From contig NZ_JACGZW010000001.1 of the NCBI RefSeq assembly GCF_014145675.1, positions 248,001 through 312,000 of the forward strand: DNA of 64,000 nucleotides, given 5' to 3'. The translations under genes and the position numbers were made by a program. The notes beneath the pieces were generated by a model, which saw only the letters and a list, made by a program, of their open reading frames with translations, was not told the DNA's origin and did not search any database. This stretch comes from Amycolatopsis dendrobii. Its GTDB lineage: Bacteria; Actinomycetota; Actinomycetes; Mycobacteriales; Pseudonocardiaceae. Below, in pieces: positions 8,419-17,414 of the stretch (the first letter of the stretch is position 1; each line of letters opens with the position of its first letter).

Positions 8419-9184
8419 TGAGACTCCGGAGAGCGCTTCGGCTTCGCTGTCCCGGATCTGGACGGCTGGTCTCGCCGCCGCCGGGGGCCGGCACGACGTC
8501 ACCGTGGCGTACTACTCCGACCTCCTGCGGGTGCGCGGCCGCCAGGGAGACGACAGCGACCTCGGCGATCTGACCGCCGTCGAGGAGGAGTTCCTGCGGT
8601 GTCTCCTCGAGGGGCAGCCCCTCGAACTGCCGGGGGTGCCGCAGGGCCGGTTGACCGCGTGGCTTCGGGCGATGATTTCGACGCTCGCGTCGAGCCGGGC
8701 GTGCAGCGAGCGGTTCGTGGAATGGCTGCTGGTTCGTTTCGCGAAGGAGGCGGTCGCTTATCTTTCGCCCGGCGGGGCCAGGGACGCCGTCCAGGAACGG
8801 CTGCGCGCGGCGCTTCAGCGGCATCAGCCCGAGGTCGTGCTCGCCCATTCCCTGGGAACGGTGGCGACCTACGAGATTCTGCACGAGAGCGCGGGGCCGA
8901 GCGTGCCGTTGTGGATCACCCTCGGCTCGCCGCTGGCCTTCCCGAAGGCTGTTTTCGAGCGGCTCACGCCCGCGCCGCGAGAAGGGCGGGGGACACGTCC
9001 GCACCGGGTCGGCAGGTGGGCCAACCTGGCCGATCCCGGGGATCTCGTCGCGGTTCCGATCGGCGGGGTCTCGCGCTGTTTCGCCGGGGTCGACAGCGAC
9101 GACCACGACGTCATCCATGCCTGGGACTTCCACAAGGCGGGCAACTACCTGAAGTCCCGCCGCCTGGCCAGGCTGCTGGGATGA
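8375..9184 (+). CDS. Alpha/beta-hydrolase (lipase/PGAP1-like), conflict-operon partner
   Basis: Serine hydrolase of 269 residues. It opens with MKILGVHGIGNY, the oxyanion region of lipase-like alpha/beta hydrolases, and has the nucleophile elbow AHSLG (Ser159), a later acidic segment and His in DHDVIHAWDF. The gene overlaps the caspase-NTPase by 44 bases and the WD40 gene by 4 (ATGA), so the three are translationally coupled. Lipase-like hydrolases occur as effectors or as partners in bacterial STAND systems. The target (membrane lipid, ester or peptide) cannot be told. Confidence 0.8.
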   Translation: MKILGVHGIGNYRPDETPESASASLSRIWTAGLAAAGGRHDVTVAYYSDLLRVRGRQGDDSDLGDLTAVEEEFLRCLLEGQPLELPGVPQGRLTAWLRAMISTLASSRACSERFVEWLLVRFAKEAVAYLSPGGARDAVQERLRAALQRHQPEVVLAHSLGTVATYEILHESAGPSVPLWITLGSPLAFPKAVFERLTPAPREGRGTRPHRVGRWANLADPGDLVAVPIGGVSRCFAGVDSDDHDVIHAWDFHKAGNYLKSRRLARLLG

Positions 9185-12036
9185 CCGAAGCCGAAGCGCG
9201 CGGGCCGGCCGCCGCGCTGGTCTACGAGCGGCTGCTCGCCTCGATCACCGAGGGAGGGTCGCGAAGATGGGATCTGGCTTCCCCCTATCTGCTGCGCCAC
9301 GCACCCGAGCACGCGCTCGAAGCGGGAGAATTGGCCGAACTCCTCCAGGACGCCGAGTATCTGGTCCACGGCGCTCCCGGCAGCGTGCAGACCTTCGGCG
9401 CCATCCTGGAGACACGGGTCCCCACCGAGACCATGCCGATCTACCGGTCCTCGCTGGCGCGCCATCTGCACTCCGAACCCGAACAACGGCGGCAGATCCT
9501 GGCCGTGGACGCGATCCGGCACCGGTCCGGCCGGATCGGCTCGCGGCTGTACAACCCGCCGCTGTTGCCGCCGGTCGGCTGGCAGTGCCGCTGGGCCACC
9601 GCCGGAAACATCAGCCTCGCGCTGAAAGCCTCGCTCGTCGGGCACGACGGGCCGATCCGCGCGATCGCCACGGGCTTCGTCGAAGAGACGCCGATCGCGG
9701 TCACCGCGGGCGACGACGGGGCCGCGTGCGTGTGGAACCTTTTCGTGGGGGTGCTGCACCGGCGTCTTCGGGGCCATCGGAGGCCGCTGACTTCCGTCGC
9801 GGTGGGCGGCCCGGCGTCCTCGCCGCTGGCGATCACCGCGGACACCGGCGGGACGGTGTGCTGCTGGGAACTTCGCACCGGCAAGAAGCGATACCGGCAC
9901 GCGGGCGCCGCGGCGGTCGGCTGCCTGCTGGTCGACGCCGTCGACGAGAAGCACCTCGCGATTTCCGGCGACGCGGACGGTGCGGTCCGCCTGTGGGATC
10001 TCGTCGGCGGAACGCCGCTCGAGGCGGTGCGAGCCGGCGGGCCGGTGACCCGGCTGATCTCCGGCGGCGCGGACGACGCCCCGGTGGCAGTGGCGGTGAC
10101 CGCGGCCGGGTCCGTGGTGGTCGTCGATCTCATCGCCCGGCGGGCGATCGCCGGATTCGGGACTGCCGCCAGTCCGGTGTCCGCCGCGGAGTGCGCGTTC
10201 GTTCGCGAGGAGCCGGTCGTCGTCACGACCCACGAGGACGGCACCGGACACGTGTGGCGTCTCTCCGACGGAGCCCTGACGGCGACGTTGACCGGACGCC
10301 CGGGTTGCCTCGAGGTTCTCAGCGTGATCGAAACCGGGCTGGAGACCGTCGCGGTCACCGGCGGCGAGGACGGGGTGCTGCGGCTGTGGAACCTCGCGGA
10401 CGGCAAGCTCCTGGGCCGGATGACCGGCCGGCACCGGGAGCGGATCACCGCCGTCGCCTGGCATGTCGTCCGGGCGCACCGCTCCCCGCGGTCGGCGCGG
10501 CCGAACGAACCGGACCTGGTGCGGCTGCGTCCGCAGACGGACTGGTGGCGGCGAAAAGCCGAGATCCTCGGAGAGCTCGCCGGGCACGTCGTCCTGTCGG
10601 GATCCGCCGACGAAACGGTGCAGAGCTGGAGCGCCTCGAACTGCCGGCCGCTGCGGACGTTCTTCGCGCACACGGGCGGCGTGGCCGACATCAAGGTCAC
10701 CGAACTCTGGGGCGAGCCGATCGCGGTGAGCGGGAGCGAGGACGGCACGGCGAGCCTCTGGGATCTGGAGCACTGGCGGACGCAGGCCGAAGGGGCCAGG
10801 CATCCGCAACGGGTCGACGCGGTCGCGGTGCGGCGTGTCGGCGGCCAGACCGTCATCGCCACCGCTTGCGGCGACTCGGTGCTGCGTTTGTTCACGGCCG
10901 CGGACGGCAAGCAGATCGGGCACTACACGGTCGGCACCGGGACCGTGGTCGCGGTCGGGCTGGGCGGAACGCGGGACGGCGCGGTCGCGGTGACCGCCAC
11001 TTCCGACGGAACGGTTGCCGCACGCCTGGTCTCCACCGGCAAAGCGCTGTGGAAGCGCCGCATGCCCGCTTCGGCGCTGGAAGTCGGCGGCTCCGGGCGG
11101 AGCGCGACGGTCGCCGCGTTGCACGACGGGCGGATCACGATTCTGAGCCTCCGGAGCGGGCGGGTCCTGCCGAACGCCGTCGGCGACGGGCCGGATCTCC
11201 CGGCTGTCACTGCTGTCGCGTTCGGGCTGATCGGCCGGCGAGCCGTGCTCGCGGCCGGCACCGCCGACCGGATGGCCGTCGTCTTCGACCTGGCCACAGG
11301 CTCGGCGCTGCATGCCTTAGGCCCGCTCGATTCCGACCTCGTGCACGTCGCGATGACCACGACGCCCGGTCCCTCGCTCTTGGCGACGCAGCAGGCGGAC
11401 GGCGTGATCAAAGTGTGGGACGCCGCGGCCGCGGAGGCAGTGCTGACGATTCCCTCGTCGGCCGGCGTCGCTTCCCGGCTGCTCTTCGGAACCACCGCCG
11501 GCCGCCCGGTGGTGATCGCGGCAGGCAGCCAGAACAGCGCCTGTGTCTGGGACGCGCGGACCGGCGGCGCGGAAGCCGTGCTGTTCGTCCCGGCGGAGGT
11601 TCTCGCGGCTTCCGCCGCGGACAACGCGCTCGTCGTCGGATTCGGCCGCGAGCTGGGCCTGTTCACTCCGGTCGACGATCCGGGCCTGCACGACGAGAGC
11701 GCGGGGAAGCCGGAAGCCGAACCGGTGCGCCGAAAAAAGCGGAAGCGGTCGGTCGCCGAGTCGGCTGTTCTCGTGGCGCTGGCCCGTTACGGCACTCAGG
11801 ACATCCATGAGCTGAGACGGCGGCTGCGCAAGCCGCCGAGCACGAACGCGCTTCGGGGAACGCTGCGAAAGCTGTGCGAGCAGGGGTACGTCGAAAGGAT
11901 CCGGCTGGACGAAGAAAGCAGTCCGCGAGTCAGCTATTACGACCTGCTGCCGGAGGGCAGCGCCGCGGCCGAGCGACTGATCGGCCACGCGGCGATCCGT
12001 CCTCGTCCGGGTCAGGGGTCGAAAGGCCGCGGCTGA
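9181..12036 (+). CDS. WD40 beta-propeller protein with C-terminal winged helix
   Basis: Large scaffold or sensor of 951 residues. An N-terminal helical region (about 1-150, with SPYLLRHAPEHALEAGEL) resembles the segment before WD40 repeats in STAND proteins. Residues from about 150 to 850 carry repeated WD-type blades (for example GDDGAACVWNL, GEDGVLRLWNL, GSADETVQSW), enough for about two propellers. Residues after 855 form a winged-helix-like domain (TQDIHELRRRLRKP... LRKLCEQGYVERI), unusual on a WD40 protein. It starts at ATG 9181 inside the stop of the hydrolase. WD40 arrays normally recognise proteins or nucleoprotein. Confidence 0.88.
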   Translation: MTEAEARGPAAALVYERLLASITEGGSRRWDLASPYLLRHAPEHALEAGELAELLQDAEYLVHGAPGSVQTFGAILETRVPTETMPIYRSSLARHLHSEPEQRRQILAVDAIRHRSGRIGSRLYNPPLLPPVGWQCRWATAGNISLALKASLVGHDGPIRAIATGFVEETPIAVTAGDDGAACVWNLFVGVLHRRLRGHRRPLTSVAVGGPASSPLAITADTGGTVCCWELRTGKKRYRHAGAAAVGCLLVDAVDEKHLAISGDADGAVRLWDLVGGTPLEAVRAGGPVTRLISGGADDAPVAVAVTAAGSVVVVDLIARRAIAGFGTAASPVSAAECAFVREEPVVVTTHEDGTGHVWRLSDGALTATLTGRPGCLEVLSVIETGLETVAVTGGEDGVLRLWNLADGKLLGRMTGRHRERITAVAWHVVRAHRSPRSARPNEPDLVRLRPQTDWWRRKAEILGELAGHVVLSGSADETVQSWSASNCRPLRTFFAHTGGVADIKVTELWGEPIAVSGSEDGTASLWDLEHWRTQAEGARHPQRVDAVAVRRVGGQTVIATACGDSVLRLFTAADGKQIGHYTVGTGTVVAVGLGGTRDGAVAVTATSDGTVAARLVSTGKALWKRRMPASALEVGGSGRSATVAALHDGRITILSLRSGRVLPNAVGDGPDLPAVTAVAFGLIGRRAVLAAGTADRMAVVFDLATGSALHALGPLDSDLVHVAMTTTPGPSLLATQQADGVIKVWDAAAAEAVLTIPSSAGVASRLLFGTTAGRPVVIAAGSQNSACVWDARTGGAEAVLFVPAEVLAASAADNALVVGFGRELGLFTPVDDPGLHDESAGKPEAEPVRRKKRKRSVAESAVLVALARYGTQDIHELRRRLRKPPSTNALRGTLRKLCEQGYVERIRLDEESSPRVSYYDLLPEGSAAAERLIGHAAIRPRPGQGSKGRG

Positions 12037-12240
12037 GAAAACCGAGCTCGCACCTGTGCGGGAAAGGGCACGATGACAAGACCGGACCCGCCGCGTCCGA
12101 AGCCGGAAAGCCGAGACGATTTGCCTCGATTTGCCTCGACCGGGCCCCGCTCTGCCGGTTCGGCAGCCTGGACCCGGCGGAATCGGGGTGGCTGGGCTGG
12201 CTCGGCCTGCTGGCGGTGCGCCGCTGGCGACAGCAGCATC

Positions 12241-12286
12241 GCCTGCGAGGTCTCCGCGAGCCCTGCCTCCCGGAGACCTCGCAGGC
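12241..12286. repeat. Perfect 16-bp inverted repeat
   Basis: GCCTGCGAGGTCTCCG (12241-12256) and CGGAGACCTCGCAGGC (12271-12286), separated by 14 bases. It may terminate the conflict operon, 205 bases after its last stop, or be a protein-binding or mobile-element remnant. No flanking transposase is seen. Confidence 0.6.
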
Positions 12287-12563
12287 TAAAGAAGCCGGGC
12301 AAAACCCCTGGCTCCGCCTGGCCGCACCGGCGAATGCGGGGGAGCGGCTCCGCTGCCGATGGCTTGGCGAATCGGTCCGCTTCCGCCCAGGGTGTCGTCG
12401 CCTTCGCACTCGGCGCGGCTGGCGAGCAGGGTGCCGCTGAGCGGCGAAAACGGTCCCTCGCGGGCGCATTTCCCGCTTCGGATTCCGTTCAGCGATTCTT
12501 CCCGTTCCATTGACGAGGCCTGCCGGAGAGGTGTCGCCGGACCCGATCGGAGGCAGCCTGAAG

Positions 12564-12600
12564 CTGGCTGGCGGCACGCACTAGACGCGCCGCCAGCCAG
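12564..12600. terminator. Probable bidirectional terminator
   Basis: CTGGCTGGCGGC (12564-12575) pairs perfectly with GCCGCCAGCCAG (12589-12600) around a 13-base loop. It lies between convergent transcription units, so it could serve both strands. Confidence 0.55.
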
Positions 12601-12759
12601 ATTGTTCCGCGATCAATAACGGTCGCTGAGAAGCTGCTCGCCGGTCAGGTAATTCTGACGGCGTTCAGCGACACTTCGGCTCGGGAGTTCTGCAGGCGGT
12701 TATTCTTCCTGCTCTGCTTTTCGCCTTCTCGTTGAATGATCAAGAACTCCGCATTCGTT

Positions 12760-13263
12760 TTACGGGCTGGAGCGGCGATAGCCGGAAGCCGCTTCCTGCT
12801 GCAGGTGCAGGTGCTCGGACGACAGTCTGGTCCCCGGCACCGGGTTCACCGGCCGCGGCGTTCCGGTGACGTCGATCGCCACGAAGACCAAGTCCGCGGA
12901 AGCCACCGGCGTCGGCGGCGCCGCGAGGTCCTCGGGATCGTCGGCCCAGCCCGACCAGTAAGTGGCGGTCACCGTGGTGCGGACTTCGATCGAGGTGTTG
13001 TTGACCCGCTCGATCTGCGCGCGGGCGTGCAGCAAACCGCCCTCTCGCACGGGGTTCAGGAACTCCATGCGCTGCACGGCGCGGGTGGCCGTCGGGCCGT
13101 TGCTGTACTCGAGGGTCACGAGCCAGGCCGCGTGGTCGATCAGCCGGAAAATGACCGCGCCCGCGACGTCTCCCTGGTGGTTGAGGTCGGCGGGCTGGGC
13201 CAGGTGGGTCAAAGTGCGCTGAATCAGCGGTCGCGCACAAGGCGCGGACGAACTGGTGCTCAT
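12760..13263 (-). CDS. Hotdog-fold acyl-CoA thioesterase-like protein
   Basis: Predicted acyl thioester hydrolase of about 167 residues, cytoplasmic. The sequence has the beta-strand and helix pattern of acyl-CoA thioesterase hotdog domains (LNHQGDVAGAVIFRLIDHAA, then RMEFLNPVREGGLLHARAQI). ATG 13263 was chosen because GGAAGGAA lies just upstream; an in-frame ATG at 13284 lacks as good a site. Substrate chain length is not predictable. The gene stands alone on the minus strand. Confidence 0.75.
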   Translation of the reverse strand: MSTSSSAPCARPLIQRTLTHLAQPADLNHQGDVAGAVIFRLIDHAAWLVTLEYSNGPTATRAVQRMEFLNPVREGGLLHARAQIERVNNTSIEVRTTVTATYWSGWADDPEDLAAPPTPVASADLVFVAIDVTGTPRPVNPVPGTRLSSEHLHLQQEAASGYRRSSP

Positions 13264-13806
13264 CACGGTATTCCTTCCGGTCATTGGTTGGCCTGCGCGA
13301 AAAAGCCGCACGTCAGTGCGGCGGAAAAGCGGGGGAACTTCAGGGCTCCGCGGAAATGGTGCGCGGAATTCCGCTCGTCCCGGTGAGACGCACCCGCATG
13401 CCCGGGGATCGCCCGTCGCCATGCCAAAACAACCCGATCGGGCAGCGATTTCCGCTCGGGTTCAGGTGAATGCGTCGATCGGGCACCTCGACGTTCGATG
13501 GATGCTCTCTCTGAATCGATCCTAGCACGGCCGAAAGAGTGCCCCGCGCGATTGCACCGGCTTCACGCGAAGGGTGGCATAAACGTGAAAGTGAAACGCA
13601 TTGCGCGTTTTCCGGTGACGCGTTGGTGATGTCCACGACCAGGCCGCTGCCTTCGCCGGTTCCGCCATGCGCGGTGAGCGCGATCCCGCCGCCTGCGGTC
13701 GGCAGAGCGAAAATGTGGACGAGGCGGTCGCATGGCTTCGGCTCGGGGCAGGTCTCGGGACGGGGACCGAGGACGAGAGCGGCCGGTTTTGCCGGGGGTC
13801 GGTGGC
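13264..13806. other. Intergenic region between divergent genes
   Basis: About 540 bases between the thioesterase and HEAT-repeat starts. It should hold both promoters, but no convincing -35/-10 pair or long repeat was seen, and no frame looks coding. Confidence 0.5.
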
Positions 13807-15954
13807 ATGATCACCGACGTGCTGGACAACGAGGCGCCTGCTGAGGTTTTCGCCGGGCTGGACGAGATCGACTGGATCGCGATGGAACACGCGTACGGAC
13901 CGGCGGGGGACGTCCCCGGGCTGCTTCGCGGGCTGGTGTCTGCCGACCCGGCCGTGCGGGAGGTCGCGCTCGACGGCATGTACGGGGCGGTGCACCACCA
14001 GGGCGATGTCTACGAATGCACGGTCGCGGCCGTCCCGTTCCTGGTGCGCGTAGCCGCGTGCCCCGGTCTCCCCGGGCGCGCTGATGTGCTGCGGCTGCTG
14101 GCCAGCATCGGCGGTGCGGAACGGTCTTCGCCGCCGGCGGATCGCGACCGCATGCGGTACGGGCAGGCAGCGTCGGCAGTGGGCGGCGCTGCTGAGGCAC
14201 TGCTGCCGTTGCTGGCCGATTCCGACGTGGAGGTCCGGGAGGCCGTTGGCGCCGCACTGCTCGCCCGCCGGTCCGAGGTGGCCGAGGTCGCGGCGGCGGT
14301 GCAGCGGCGGCTCGCCGCGGAAGCGGTGCCGGCCGTCGCGGCTGCTCTGGTCGCCACGATCGGAACGTTCGCCCGGCGCTCGGCGGAGATCGACCTCTCC
14401 GGCGTGCGCACCGCGTTGGCCGAGCCCGGGCCCCCGAAGGTGCGGCTGGCCGCGCTCGCCGCGCTGGCCCGCTCCGGCACGGAAACGCTGTCGGCCGAGA
14501 GGCTTGCGCTGGCGGTGGAATTGCTGACCGCCCAGCATGCCGCCCCCGAGCCCGTGCCGGAGCCGGCCCCGTTCGAGACCCTCCCGGGCGCGCCGCCGAC
14601 GCTCGCCGGCGAGTTGCGGAAGCGGAAGGCACTGCACCGGAGCGGCCTGCCGGAGGACCTGGAGCCGTACGGACCCTCGCCGGTCCGAGAGCTGAGCTGG
14701 GCTTTCGGCGATCAGGTCGGCGACCGGGCCCGGCTGCTGACCGGCCTGGCGGGGGCGGCTGGGCGGCAATGCCGCCTGGACGCCCAGAACGCGGCGAATG
14801 ACCTCGTCCGCGGCTGGCGCGGCGACTACCACGAGCTGGCCGCACGGGTCGGCGAAAACGCGCTCGACGAGCATCCGCTGCTGGCCGGGAACGCAGTGAC
14901 CGCGTTGGCGGGATTCGGCGTCCTGGCCGCTCCCGCGGCGGGCGCGCTGAGCCAGGCCCTCGACGCGATGCCCCGGGAAGCCGAACGGAGCAACCCGCTG
15001 TCCGGCCAACCGGGTTGGCTCATCAAGACTTCGCGCCCGCGCGGCTCCGGGCCTGCGCGGGTTTCCGTCGATCTCAACCCGATTCTGCCGGTGCTGGCGG
15101 AATTGCGGGACGTGCGGGCGTTGCCGGCCCTGCGCTGGGTGCTTGAGCAAGAGCAGCTGCCCACCGGGATCGGAAGCGCCATCGGCAGTTTCGGCGAGCT
15201 CGCGGCCGATCTGGTCCCGCTGATCCGTCGCCGGATCCGGGACTTCCCAGGGGAAGCCGAGGCACTGGCAGGCGCGCTGGGGGAGATGGGTGCCGCCGCC
15301 GCGGAAGCCGTGCCGGAGATGGCGGCCCTCCTCTCGGACGGCAAGATCCGGGAAACCGTGCCGGCTTTGGGCAAGATAGGTCCTCGCGCCGCCGCCGCGG
15401 TTCCGGCACTCCGTTCGCTGCTGGACGAACCAGACCGGGAGTCTTCCATCGGCGCGGCGGTCGCGCTGTGGCGCATCACCGGCGACGCCGATGTCGTGCT
15501 CCCCGCGATCGCCCGGCACCTGGACGGAGGCGAATACGCGATCACGGCCGCCGCGGAAGCCCTCGGCGTCCTCGGCCAAGCAGCAACGTCCTACCGCGCA
15601 CGGTTGCGGACGATGCTCGCCCAAGCCGACGACGAATCCGACCCTTACCGATGGGTGCGTTACCAACTGGCGACCGCCCTGTGGCGCATCGACGGCGACG
15701 CCGACGCGGCAGCGGCGGTGCTGGTCACGTTGTGGCGCACGAACCGGGTGCTGATGCCTGCCTTGGCGCGCAGCCTGGCGGAACTGGGTCCCGCCGCCCG
15801 TCCGGCCGCATCGCTGGCCCGCGCCGAGCTGGATTCAGTTCGCCGGCACACTGTGCAGGGAGTCGTCGAGTATTTCGATGTCTACAACGGATTCGTCACC
15901 GCCGACGAATCGCTGCTCGCCGACTGCCGCACGATCCTGGCCAACACTTCCTGA
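13807..15954 (+). CDS. HEAT-repeat protein, 715 aa
   Basis: Helical-repeat scaffold of unknown partner. The sequence is a long series of Ala/Leu-rich antiparallel helix pairs of about 35 residues (for example DSDVEVREAVGAALLARR and KIRETVPALGKIGPRAAAAV), characteristic of HEAT/PBS-lyase repeats. The N-terminal segment with HHQGDVYECTVAAVPFLVRV recurs in actinobacterial HEAT proteins. ATG 13807 is preferred over ATG 13732, whose extra 25 residues are Arg/Gly-rich and unlike the family; GGGGGTCGGTGGC lies just upstream. No catalytic domain or membrane segment is seen. Confidence 0.8.
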   Translation: MITDVLDNEAPAEVFAGLDEIDWIAMEHAYGPAGDVPGLLRGLVSADPAVREVALDGMYGAVHHQGDVYECTVAAVPFLVRVAACPGLPGRADVLRLLASIGGAERSSPPADRDRMRYGQAASAVGGAAEALLPLLADSDVEVREAVGAALLARRSEVAEVAAAVQRRLAAEAVPAVAAALVATIGTFARRSAEIDLSGVRTALAEPGPPKVRLAALAALARSGTETLSAERLALAVELLTAQHAAPEPVPEPAPFETLPGAPPTLAGELRKRKALHRSGLPEDLEPYGPSPVRELSWAFGDQVGDRARLLTGLAGAAGRQCRLDAQNAANDLVRGWRGDYHELAARVGENALDEHPLLAGNAVTALAGFGVLAAPAAGALSQALDAMPREAERSNPLSGQPGWLIKTSRPRGSGPARVSVDLNPILPVLAELRDVRALPALRWVLEQEQLPTGIGSAIGSFGELAADLVPLIRRRIRDFPGEAEALAGALGEMGAAAAEAVPEMAALLSDGKIRETVPALGKIGPRAAAAVPALRSLLDEPDRESSIGAAVALWRITGDADVVLPAIARHLDGGEYAITAAAEALGVLGQAATSYRARLRTMLAQADDESDPYRWVRYQLATALWRIDGDADAAAAVLVTLWRTNRVLMPALARSLAELGPAARPAASLARAELDSVRRHTVQGVVEYFDVYNGFVTADESLLADCRTILANTS

Positions 15955-16526
15955 CGGCACAGGACGACGCACGCGGCGCGACATTGTTCGCACCGTTCGC
16001 AGACCGAAATGGCTTCGCTGTGCGCCGACCCGGAACGGAAACCCGCCCAGCTCCTCCAGGACTGTCCACAAGCGACTATCGAGGGCGGGCCGTGCTTCGG
16101 GCCGTCCCGCACCGGCCGCCCCCCTGTCCGTCAGGGCTTTGGCTGCGGACGGCGACCCGGTACGTGCCGCGTGCTTCGACCGGGTATCGGCGTTCGACGC
16201 CGTCGCCCGCGACAACATAGTCGCGGCCTAGTGAAGCGCCGGGGGAGGCAAGGCGGATCCGGCTCCCGGCGGTACTGCCCTCGCCGCGCGCGAGCAGCGG
16301 GTCGTCGTAGACGAGCACGTGCGCGCCTCTGGCCTGCTTGACCAGCCCCCGGGCGGCAAAGCTCTCAGGTACCGCCAGCGAGGCCGCGCATACACCTTCG
16401 AGATAGCGGGTAGTGCTTGATCGAGCGAGAGGAGACGGTCATGAACCTTGCCGACATCGACCGGCCCGGCTGAGCGAGAACGCCGCGATTGTGCGCTGTG
16501 GAAGGTCGTCCGGAAGGAAAGTGAAG
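15955..16526. other. Gene-poor stretch, possible gene remnant on minus strand
   Basis: No intact gene is convincing. A minus-strand frame, readable from about 16400 down to 16076, has a coding-like piece (HVLVYDDPLLARGEGS) but no clear start, so it may be a decayed gene. A tiny frame with a strong ribosome-binding site lies at 16441. Confidence 0.45.
16441..16473 (+). CDS. Possible 10-residue leader peptide
   Basis: A very short frame encoding MNLADIDRPG follows a strong GAGAGGAG ribosome-binding site and ends 53 bases before the DUF4235-like gene. It could be a regulatory leader or simply chance. The coded residues do not suggest amino-acid attenuation. Confidence 0.25.
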   Translation: MNLADIDRPG

Positions 16527-16811
16527 ATGAACAAGCTGCTGTACCGCCCGCTGGGCATGCTGTTCGGCGTGCTTGGCGGTCTGGCCGCGAACGCGGTGTT
16601 CGAACGAGTGTGGAAGCTGATCTCCGGCAGGGAAGAGGTGCCCGCCCCGACCCAGAAAGACCGGGGATGGGGCGAGGTGCTCCTGGCTGCGTCCGTCCAA
16701 GGAGCGATCTTCGGCCTGGTGAAGGCAGCTGTCGACCGAGGCGGCGCGACCGGTTACGACAAGCTCACCGGTCAGTGGCCCGGCGACACCGCCAAACACG
16801 ACAGCGACTGA
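16527..16811 (+). CDS. DUF4235-like small membrane protein
   Basis: 94-residue protein of the actinobacterial DUF4235 type. It has an N-terminal hydrophobic stretch (MLFGVLGGLAANAVFERVWK), the conserved WGEVLLAASVQGAIFGLVKAAVDRGGA segment forming a second hydrophobic helix, and a polar tail. ATG 16527 is preceded by GGAAGGAAAG. It probably sits in the cytoplasmic membrane. No function is known for the family. Confidence 0.8.
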   Translation: MNKLLYRPLGMLFGVLGGLAANAVFERVWKLISGREEVPAPTQKDRGWGEVLLAASVQGAIFGLVKAAVDRGGATGYDKLTGQWPGDTAKHDSD

Positions 16812-17414
16812 GATCGGCACCGGCATCCAGCGGGTCGGTCAGCCTTCGGCGCGGACGGGACCCCGGCAGGTGGGGCGTTGCCGGGCAGAACCAGAGGCCG
16901 GGACGCGCGCCCAGGCCGGTTGCTGAGTCGCAGCTGAGGTGACACGGTTTGCGCCCCCGGGCAGGCGACACACCCAGGTCGGGTAATACTTCAGGCTCTT
17001 TCGCTCTGGATCCTGGCCGAAGGGGGCAGAGGCGGTCGCAGTGGCCCAGGACGAGCCCTTGTGCCACGCCGGTCGCCGCCAGTCCGATAGTCACGTAAGG
17101 AAAAGCGCTGACTTTCGGAATCCAGATCCCCCCGATGCTCGCAATCAGCAATGTGACAGAAACGGCTGCCGCTACGCCGCCCATCCCGCTCGCACGCACC
17201 GCGGCCAGCGTGTCCAGCCCCGAGTCCCCGGCACTACACGAATGGCGTAATTGCATCCCCCGGCCGTCGGGTGAACGGCTGGTCGAACCCCACTGCAAGA
17301 CAGAGCATTCGGCGATACGGCCGTCCACCAACTCGGGTGATCGCGACGACACGACACTCTCCCTGACCGATGCGAAGGTGATCTTGCGAAAGGTGTTCAG
17401 GGGAGAGGCGCGGG
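16812..17414. other. Gene-poor stretch with a weak minus-strand hydrophobic frame
   Basis: No gene is secure. A minus-strand frame (about 16765-17352) encodes two hydrophobic segments (SVTLLIASIGGIWIPKV and FPYVTIGLAATGVAQGLVLG), but its ends are unconvincing and it overlaps the DUF4235-like gene, so it may be a remnant. Confidence 0.4.

Larger units (their letters stand above)
12037..12759. other. Gene-poor stretch with two strong hairpins
   Basis: No reading frame here shows convincing coding bias on either strand. It separates the convergent WD40 and thioesterase genes and contains two perfect stem-loops (12241-12286 and 12564-12600). Confidence 0.6.

Noticed and set aside
8599-9180. In-frame extension of the WD40 protein upstream of ATG 9181
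   Set aside because: The translation is Arg/Gly-rich shadow of the alpha/beta hydrolase read in another frame; ATG 9181 overlaps the hydrolase stop in the usual ATGA manner and begins a credible N-terminus.
12241-12286. Insertion-sequence end or attachment site
   Set aside because: No transposase, integrase, tRNA or matching second copy in the window.
12073-12513. 146-codon plus-strand frame after the WD40 gene
   Set aside because: Low-complexity Ser/Arg/Ala sequence without coding-like codon bias, crossing a strong hairpin.
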